DNA from: Geminocystis sp. NIES-3709 | GTDB lineage: Bacteria; Cyanobacteriota; Cyanobacteriia; Cyanobacteriales; Cyanobacteriaceae | Direction: 5' to 3' | NCBI RefSeq assembly: GCF_001548115.1 | Contig: NZ_AP014821.1 | Location: 1,739,262-1,803,261 of the forward strand | Length of the DNA stretch: 64,000 nucleotides | Part shown: in pieces, positions 63,664 to 64,000 of the stretch | Position numbering within the stretch: position 1 is the first letter of the stretch | Layout of the letters: every line of letters starts with the position of its first letter | Position numbers and translations under genes: made by a program | The notes under the pieces: model-generated | Databases searched by the model: none | What the model saw: only the letters and a program-made list of their open reading frames with translations | Told to the model about the DNA's origin: nothing

Positions 63664-63860
63664 AAATCACACCTAAGTTTTATCTTTTCTGACTTAAATT
63701 ATATACCAAATCAATGCGTCTTAGCTTAAGACATTCTGACAATTTTTTCAGATCAAGCTAATATAGCAATGATTGTCAACGGCCAATTGTCAATTATACT
63801 TAGTCTATAAGTTTTAATACTTATCTTTTTCGTTTATATAAGTTAGCTAGTATTGAACAG

Positions 63861-64000
63861 ATGATTCCTATTGTTAGCAGTCTATTAATTGTCACGACTC
63901 CCTATAATTTTGATGGATCTGAATTGCCAGAATTTGACCATAATTCCTCATCCGTCATACTAGCTGATGAAGATACTATTTCGATCGAGCCTAGTATCGA
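63861..64000 (+). CDS. Start of an unidentified gene, cut by the window end
   Basis: An ATG at 63861 opens a frame of 46 codons to the edge (MIPIVSSLLIVTTPYNFDGS, ELPEFDHNSSSVILADEDTI, SIEPSI). The first residues are hydrophobic but short for a signal peptide; the rest is acidic and Ser-rich. It could be the N-terminus of an exported or regulatory protein, or an internal part of a longer frame. No family can be named. Confidence 0.4.
   Translation, partial: MIPIVSSLLIVTTPYNFDGSELPEFDHNSSSVILADEDTISIEPSI

Larger units (their letters stand above)
62493..63726. mobile_element. IS630-family element, disrupted transposase
   Basis: 14-bp perfect terminal inverted repeats AGCTAAGACGCATT and AATGCGTCTTAGCT are flanked on both sides by TA, the characteristic duplication of IS630/Tc1-type elements. 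The element is 1234 bp and contains a single minus-strand transposase frame interrupted by a palindromic insertion. A 118-bp MITE with matching ends is at 46708. Confidence 0.9.

Noticed and set aside
1-64000. CRISPR array or cas genes
   Set aside because: No regularly spaced direct repeats with unique spacers and no Cas protein motifs were seen.

Overview
The window looks like chromosomal DNA of a low-GC cyanobacterium. Diagnostic genes are ycf4 (photosystem I assembly), ndhO (a cyanobacterial/chloroplast NDH-1 subunit), oxygen-dependent hemF, sucrose-phosphate-phosphatase-like and FIST genes, and a CbiG-CobJ fusion. HIP1-type sites (GCGATCGC and CGATCG) are scattered throughout. The very AT-rich codon use and the gene set suggest a Geminocystis/Cyanobacterium-like relative, but this is inference.

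Region 1 (350-21419) is an accessory block and the most interesting part. A divergent promoter region at 8638-9198 drives two arms. The minus arm encodes three P-loop GTPase-like proteins and three large paralogous proteins that share an alpha-helical domain and carry membrane segments; one paralogue also has TPRs and another a distinct N-terminal domain. The plus arm encodes an FHA-like membrane protein, a cytosolic vWA protein, a pseudokinase-PP2C fusion, a zinc-ribbon Ser/Thr kinase with TPRs, a second FHA-like membrane protein overlapping a signal-peptide vWA protein, and lipoproteins. vWA + PP2C + zinc-ribbon kinase matches the logic of the TerY-P triad. GTPases plus repeated helical adaptor domains recall the GTPase-centred conflict systems with effector-associated domains. 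The combination reads as one membrane-linked phospho/GTPase signalling or conflict system. Decayed genes surround it: a dead VapBC-like pair, a dead fourth copy of the helical domain, and a broken IMS-type lipoprotein.

Region 2 (21447-38482) holds an intact IS701-like element with 16-bp inverted repeats and an apparent 4-bp target duplication. It is followed by mostly single genes: a thioesterase, YtxH and DUF948-type proteins, a sucrose-phosphatase-like HAD, FIST, a secreted repeat protein, nadK, a beta-propeller/Calx-beta/RTX protein, cbiG-cobJ, sbcC and a CPA2 antiporter with universal-stress domains.

Region 3 (38992-54407) is largely housekeeping: two nucleotide-sugar epimerase/reductases, pdhA, aspS, ndhO-mdh, a dCMP-deaminase-like gene, fbp, a YefM-YoeB module, a lipid-A-disaccharide-synthase-like gene, a pentapeptide protein, a beta-lactamase-like hydrolase, an amino-acid binding protein and ycf4. 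It also has an IS630-derived miniature element and a TnpB remnant.

Region 4 (54408-64000) has regulators (an anti-sigma-type ATPase, a response regulator with HD-GYP, an FHA protein), a Rieske oxygenase, an SRPBCC protein, hemF, tRNA-Leu(UAG) and an IS630 element whose transposase is interrupted by a palindrome. Several families of short non-autonomous repeats link distant intergenic regions.
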